From assembly GCA_030672445.1 (NCBI GenBank), contig DAOVGK010000093.1, positions 1 through 9,855 on the forward strand: 9,855 nt of DNA, given 5' to 3'. This DNA comes from Candidatus Aerophobota bacterium (lineage in GTDB: Bacteria > Aerophobota > Aerophobia > Aerophobales > AE-B3A). Of the stretch, positions 6,355-9,855 are shown in pieces (within the stretch, counting starts at the first letter, position 1; the number at the start of each line of letters is the position of its first letter). The position numbers were made by a program, and so were the translations under genes. Under the pieces are notes generated by a model. The model had not been told where the DNA came from. It did not search any database and worked only from the letters and a program-made list of their open reading frames with translations.

Positions 6355-7044
6355 ATGAATATAAGTCAATTAAAGATAAAATCTGATCTACTTCACTCTA
6401 AGCTAATGAGCGAGAAAATTGCTGATGTTTTGCGGAAAAATATTATTTCTGGAAATATCAAGGCCGGGGAAAAACTAAATGAAAGCCAGCTCTCTGATGC
6501 GTTAAATGTTAGCCGTCCTCCTATAAGAGAAGCTTTTCGAACTCTAGCCACAGAAGGCTTGATTACTTTGGTGCCGAGAAAGGGAGCATTTGTTTCAGAA
6601 CTCTCTATACGGGAAGTCAAGGAAATCTATGAAATGAAAAGCATGATGGAAAGTTTTGCCACCAGGTTAGCCATTCCTAATTTAGATGAAAAGGAAATAT
6701 CTGAACTAGACTCGATCCTTAACTTAATGGAGGAAAAGATAAAAGAGAATAATTTTAAGGAGGTTCTTAGTCTTAACATCGAATTTCATCGAAAAATGAT
6801 AGAGGTGAGTAAGAATAAAAAACTTATCTATTTTTACGAGAGCATAGTCCTGCCTATAAGGAGATACCAAAGATTAGGACTTTCCGCACCCTCATCATGG
6901 AAAACTTCTTTTGAGGAACATAGAAGCATTGTTGAGGCGATCAAATCCAGAGACACCGAGCTTGCAGAAAGATTAACTCGAGAACACACCATGACGGCGA
7001 CACTTAGAGTTATTGATCGGTTAAAGAGCCAAAAAGGAAATTAA
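6355..7044 (+). CDS. GntR-family transcriptional regulator, FadR/FCD subfamily
   Basis: This 229-residue DNA-binding regulator has an N-terminal winged helix (about 18-82) with the GntR pattern: IISGNIKAGEKLNESQLSDAL, then NVSRPPIREAFRTLATEGLI and PRKGAFV. The C-terminal helical FCD domain (about 88-220) carries the usual metal-site residues N141, H145 (NIEFH), H189 (EEHRSIVEAI) and H211 (REHT). FCD regulators generally sense small organic acids, sugars or sugar acids. The ribosome binding site before ATG 6355 is weak (GAGGC), and an in-frame ATG at residue 18 is an alternative. It is divergent from the kinase operon and upstream of the sugar-binding protein gene, so it likely controls one or both. 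The effector is unknown. Confidence 0.9.
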   Translation: MNISQLKIKSDLLHSKLMSEKIADVLRKNIISGNIKAGEKLNESQLSDALNVSRPPIREAFRTLATEGLITLVPRKGAFVSELSIREVKEIYEMKSMMESFATRLAIPNLDEKEISELDSILNLMEEKIKENNFKEVLSLNIEFHRKMIEVSKNKKLIYFYESIVLPIRRYQRLGLSAPSSWKTSFEEHRSIVEAIKSRDTELAERLTREHTMTATLRVIDRLKSQKGN

Positions 7045-7339
7045 CAAGTGAAGATAATCTGTAAAGAATGAGACCAAGAGCTCTAGGAGCAAACCGTAGG
7101 TTAGCATTAATTCGAAATTAATAAATGCCCAGAAGGCACATAAGAAAGAAGATAAAAAGAATATTGGTAAGATCTTTCTTGATGAGAGGGTAAAAGCTGG
7201 AAATAAAAGGCCAGCAGGGAGGTGAAAAGGTAGGTAGGCCACTTCAGCTTAGGAATGGAAGTTACTTAAGGAGTAAGGGTAAGTTTTTCTGTTTGGGAAC
7301 TTTCACGGAAAAATGAACCATGTTTAGAGGAGGTAAAAA
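7045..7339 (+). other. Intergenic region between gntR and the solute-binding protein gene
   Basis: These 295 bases are purine-rich and I see no gene in them. A near-symmetric AT-rich dyad, ATTAATTCGAAATTAAT (7106-7122), lies inside a GCATT...AATGC frame (7104-7128) and could be an operator. No convincing -35/-10 pair was found for the downstream gene. The strong ribosome binding site GAGGAGG at 7327-7333 belongs to the binding protein gene. Confidence 0.5.
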
Positions 7340-8647
7340 ATGATGAAATATAAAAAGGTGAGGATCGTTGTCTTTGTTGCTGTGGCTTTTTTTCTTTTGT
7401 ATGCTGTGTTAACTTCCGCAGAAGGTGTAACGATCAAGCATATGAGTCCGATAGGAGAAATGTCTGACGGCGATCAAGTCCTTGCTAGGGCCTTCAATAG
7501 GTATCACCCCGACATAAAAGTTAAAGTAGACCCGATGCCTTACTGGGAGGTACTCAAGAGAGCTTACTTAGACTGGGCGGTGAAGGCCGGAGAATATGAT
7601 TCATTCCAGCTGGCCAGCATATGGTTGTACGCACCTGCAAATGAGGGCCATCTTGTAGCTCTTGACACGATAGTAGACCTAAATGAGATTGGGTGGGATG
7701 ATTATTACCCATATGAACGTGATTCAGTATCTTGGAAAGGCCATATATGGGGGTTTCCACATCATGGTGGGACTTTGATAATGTATTACAGGAAGGATCT
7801 CCTCGAAGATCCGGTAAATAAAACACAGTTTAGAACAAAATACGGGTATGAACTTAAGACGCCTGACACATACACATGGGATCAGCTACTCGATGTTGCA
7901 CAGTTCTTTAACCGCCCGGAGCAGAATCTTTATGGCATAGCGATATCAGGGCAGCGAGGCCAGATGCTGGGTTTTATGCTGGAGATATGGATGGATTCAC
8001 ATAGGATATCGATGTTAGATGAGAACGATGTTCCTCAACTCAATACCTCGACTGCTATTAGCTTTGTCAAGTACTATAAAGAATTACTCAAGTATGCTGG
8101 TCCAGGAGCTTATGCCCGGAGTTTCGACGTAGGTACTACGGGTTTCCTCCATGGAGAATATGTTTTTATCATGCAAGCGGCAGACCTGATACCTCGTATC
8201 AGGGACCCCGAGCAGTGCGTGCTCGATCCATCCCAGGTTGGATTTGCTTTACCTCCTAAGGGTAAGGGCGGCGTTCATGTTCCCCCTGGTTGGGGCTTAT
8301 CCCTAGCTATGAATAGTTATGGTAAGCATAAGAAGGAAACTCTGCAATGGATGAAGTTCGCTGTAACCAGAAATATTGAGTACTCTCTGTATGCTGCACC
8401 TACTCGGAGGTCGACGTGTGAACATCCGAGACTGCAGGCTGTCTTTCCAGGGCTAGAGTTTATTGGTAAGGCGTACGCTGCGGCTAAAACTGCCGCCAAG
8501 GTTATACCTATTGATGAGTTTTATGATACACTCGGCTTACGAGTGAATCAAGTTTTAATAGGGGAATTAACCGCCGAGGAAGCTATGCGTAAAGCTCAAA
8601 AGGAAATATACGATATTTTGGTAGAAGCTGGTCAGTTTAAGAAGTGA
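7340..8647 (+). CDS. Exported solute-binding protein of a sugar ABC transporter (family 1)
   Basis: This 435-residue protein is the substrate-capturing component of a carbohydrate ABC importer. A signal peptide spans about residues 1-27: basic MMKYKKVR, a hydrophobic stretch VVFVAVAFFLLYAVL and a TSA cleavage-like site. There is no lipobox cysteine, so it is not an obvious lipoprotein. The mature part has the family layout: an early GDQVLARAFNRYHPDIKVKV block, then GHIWGFPHHGGTLIMYYRKDLL, a VPPGWGLSLAMNSYGKHKKE stretch, and a C-terminal helix region ending DILVEAGQFKK. The length is normal. AGAGGAGGT precedes ATG 7340 at good spacing; the next codon is also ATG (7343). A strong intrinsic terminator follows, then a permease gene about 515 bases away. 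The sugar cannot be told from sequence. Confidence 0.9.
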   Translation: MMKYKKVRIVVFVAVAFFLLYAVLTSAEGVTIKHMSPIGEMSDGDQVLARAFNRYHPDIKVKVDPMPYWEVLKRAYLDWAVKAGEYDSFQLASIWLYAPANEGHLVALDTIVDLNEIGWDDYYPYERDSVSWKGHIWGFPHHGGTLIMYYRKDLLEDPVNKTQFRTKYGYELKTPDTYTWDQLLDVAQFFNRPEQNLYGIAISGQRGQMLGFMLEIWMDSHRISMLDENDVPQLNTSTAISFVKYYKELLKYAGPGAYARSFDVGTTGFLHGEYVFIMQAADLIPRIRDPEQCVLDPSQVGFALPPKGKGGVHVPPGWGLSLAMNSYGKHKKETLQWMKFAVTRNIEYSLYAAPTRRSTCEHPRLQAVFPGLEFIGKAYAAAKTAAKVIPIDEFYDTLGLRVNQVLIGELTAEEAMRKAQKEIYDILVEAGQFKK

Positions 8648-8664
8648 GCTCCAAGGGCCCGAGG

Positions 8665-8705
8665 ACCAACAGGAGAGGGGGTTAACTCTCTCCTGTTGGT
8701 TTTTT
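8665..8705 (+). terminator. Intrinsic terminator after the solute-binding protein gene
   Basis: ACCAACAGGAGAG (8665-8677) and CTCTCCTGTTGGT (8688-8700) form a perfect 13-bp stem with a 10-base loop, followed by a T run to 8705. Such a terminator between binding protein and permease genes commonly lets the binding protein be made in excess while some transcripts read on. Confidence 0.9.
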
Positions 8706-8801
8706 CTAGAAGCTGGGGAGTATCAGTGGAGGAAGGGTTGGCAGAAATACAATGAAGCTACAGGGGCCCATCTACTGCCCACAGAAATGGAGAATGGATG
8801 A
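8706..8801 (+). pseudogene. Possible C-terminal remnant of a second solute-binding protein
   Basis: Right after the terminator, one frame reads LEAGEYQWRKGWQKYNEAT and then GAHLLPTEMENG before TGA at 8799. The first part echoes the real binding protein end (LVEAGQFKK), and the following WQKYNEATG pattern looks protein-like. There is no start codon. It may be a leftover from a duplicated or recombined gene. It is short, so chance cannot be excluded. Confidence 0.25.
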
Positions 8802-8931
8802 GAAAGTACTATTCGTGTTTATCTGGTGGTTCCCTTCATCTCTTTTAACTTGTATCTTCTATTTAAATTGAAGAGGTGGTTTAAGAACTGCCTTTTTCTA
8901 CAGAAAAGTGAATAAAGAATCTGTAATATAA

Positions 8932-9100
8932 TGGACCCCAAAATTCGGACAATATGCTAAGGTACAAACCCCTAAGAGAGACGAAAGGGGATCTCAAGGG
9001 GAAAGAATTTCCCCTTGATTATCTTGGCAGCGACAACAAAACTAAAGAGGCCTCACGGTACCTTAAGCAAGCCAAAATATTGTTTTGACAATGGGGTCTA
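8932..9100. mobile_element. 169-bp element with IS3-like terminal inverted repeats (MITE or IS relic)
   Basis: The left end reads TGGACCCCAAAATTCGGACA and continues ATAT; the right end, read inward on the other strand, is TAGACCCCATTGTCAAAACA and continues ATAT. The first 24 bases match at 16 positions, including GACCCC and ACAATAT. Such T(G/A)GACCCCA ends recall IS3-family elements. An inner pair, CTAAGGTA (8957-8964) and TACCTTA (9059-9065), adds symmetry. A perfect 11-bp hairpin, TCAAGGGGAAA (8994-9004) with TTTCCCCTTGA (9008-9018), lies near the middle. There is no transposase gene, and I see no target duplication. A 44-codon open frame (8954-9088) crosses the hairpin. It may be a non-autonomous element or a collapsed IS. 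Confidence 0.45.
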
Positions 9101-9162
9101 CCTTAGTTTTTTTTCTCCTAACAGATGAATCAAGCTTCCAAGTTCTGATGAAAGGAGTTCTA

Positions 9163-9855
9163 ATGAAACAAGATAAGTGGCTGGCATATTTATTTCTCCT
9201 GCCTGTTATTTTGTTACTGGGAGTGTTTAGTTTATATCCGATTTTTTATGCAGGGGTAATAAGCTTGTTTCATTTGAAGTTGGGGAGTGGAACTCTTAAA
9301 TTTATAGGGATAAGTAATTATTTAACCTTGATTCATAATCCGCTGTTTTGGATATCGTTAAAGAATTCTTTAATATTTACAGGTGTTTCGGTTCCTCTGG
9401 GGTTATTGTTTGGTTTGGGGACAGCACTGCTCATTCATAGAGATTTCTTTGGAGATAAGATTGTTAGGGCACTTGTTCTTCTTCCTCTAATGGTGTCAGG
9501 GATTGTGGTAGGAGTCATGTTCATGATGATCTATCATGAACAGTATGGTATTGCTAACTACCTACTCCGAATTCTACCAGTGTTCAAACCTATTGGTTGG
9601 TTGTCTGACAAGAAATTTGCTCTATTCTCAATAATCCTAGCCGACATCTGGCAGAGCACACCTTTCGTGGTTCTTCTCCTATTGGCCGGGTTAGACGCCT
9701 TACCAGTAGAGCCGTACGAGGCGGCTATAGTAGATGGAGCAAATAAATGGCAAATTTTTCACTTGATAACTTTGCCCCTTTTAAAAAGAGTTATTTTTGT
9801 TACTTTAGCTCTTAGAGTCATTGTGAGTCTACGTTTGTTTGATAAAGTGTTTCTG
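9163..9855 (+). CDS. Sugar ABC transporter permease, MalF/UgpA type, 3' end outside window
   Basis: This is the first membrane subunit of a carbohydrate ABC importer, 231 codons visible. It starts MKQDKWLAYLFLLPVILLLG, a typical first membrane helix, followed by the periplasmic stretch with FIGISNYLTLIHNP, as in MalF/UgpA proteins. Further helices follow around 66-90, 103-123 and 156-176. The EAA loop that contacts the ATPase is clear: EPYEAAIVDGANKWQIFHLITLPLL pattern at about 184-208, with the conserved G and LP. The start is supported by AAAGGAG five bases upstream. It follows the binding protein gene after a terminator and a small mobile-like element, and it should be followed outside the window by a second permease. 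Confidence 0.92.
   Translation, partial: MKQDKWLAYLFLLPVILLLGVFSLYPIFYAGVISLFHLKLGSGTLKFIGISNYLTLIHNPLFWISLKNSLIFTGVSVPLGLLFGLGTALLIHRDFFGDKIVRALVLLPLMVSGIVVGVMFMMIYHEQYGIANYLLRILPVFKPIGWLSDKKFALFSIILADIWQSTPFVVLLLLAGLDALPVEPYEAAIVDGANKWQIFHLITLPLLKRVIFVTLALRVIVSLRLFDKVFL

Larger units (their letters stand above)
8648..9162 (+). other. Long spacer between binding protein and permease genes
   Basis: These 515 bases hold an intrinsic terminator (8665-8705), a possible remnant of a binding-protein C-terminus (8706-8801), about 130 bases where I see only an imperfect AT-rich dyad (8856-8873), and a 169-bp element with IS3-like ends (8932-9100). The permease ribosome binding site AAAGGAG lies at 9151-9157. 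Such a long, disturbed gap is unusual inside a sugar ABC operon. Confidence 0.6.

Noticed and set aside
7021..7242. 73-codon hydrophobic frame on the minus strand
   Set aside because: It starts with GTG without a ribosome binding site and its hydrophobicity follows from reading purine-rich spacer on the opposite strand.
8954..9088. 44-codon frame starting MLRYKPLRETKGD
   Set aside because: It has no ribosome binding site, spans a perfect hairpin and lies wholly inside the element with IS3-like ends; it does not look like a transposase fragment I know. Kept only as a note to the element.
1..9855. CRISPR arrays, tRNA or rRNA genes
   Set aside because: I saw no regularly spaced repeats and no tRNA- or rRNA-like sequence on either strand by eye.

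Overview
The window looks like a chromosomal segment of an anaerobic, moderately AT-rich bacterium. Promoters are of the sigma-70 type (several TTGACA boxes), ribosome binding sites are strong (AAGGAG types), and the gene set covers ferrous iron uptake, Fe-S scaffold, class I aldolase and sugar ABC transporter functions. I cannot assign a phylum; an uncultivated anaerobe or a deep-branching Firmicutes-like lineage would fit, but this is a guess.

Positions 1-3935 (minus strand) hold three transcription units. The first is a ferrous iron uptake operon: feoA, then a FeoB split into a GTPase-domain gene and an overlapping membrane-channel gene that runs off the left edge. Two abutting DtxR-like operator boxes lie just upstream of feoA. 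The second is a LacD-like class I aldolase with its own TTGACA promoter. The third is an IscU/NifU-type Fe-S scaffold gene that overlaps a small double zinc-ribbon gene, again behind its own promoter.

Positions 3936-6009 (minus strand) hold a PfkB-family kinase, resembling plant-type myo-inositol kinases, followed 13 bases later by a 399-residue protein I do not recognise. The kinase has a strong promoter and a roughly 108-base leader with a terminator-like hairpin and a long-range complementary pair, so transcription attenuation is possible.

Positions 6010-6354 are a divergent control region. The kinase promoter (leftward) and a near-perfect consensus promoter for a GntR/FCD regulator (rightward) face away from each other around a 9-bp inverted repeat that encloses a direct repeat.

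Positions 6355-9855 (plus strand) hold the GntR/FadR-type regulator, an exported family 1 solute-binding protein, a strong intrinsic terminator, a 169-bp element with IS3-like ends (probably a non-autonomous element or IS relic), and the 5' part of a MalF/UgpA-type sugar permease that runs off the right edge.

A reasonable working model is a carbohydrate or polyol module: binding protein plus permease import a substrate, the divergent PfkB kinase phosphorylates it, and the GntR regulator controls both arms. The nearby LacD-like aldolase could act downstream. The substrate is not shown by the sequence; an inositol-like polyol is suggested only by kinase resemblance.
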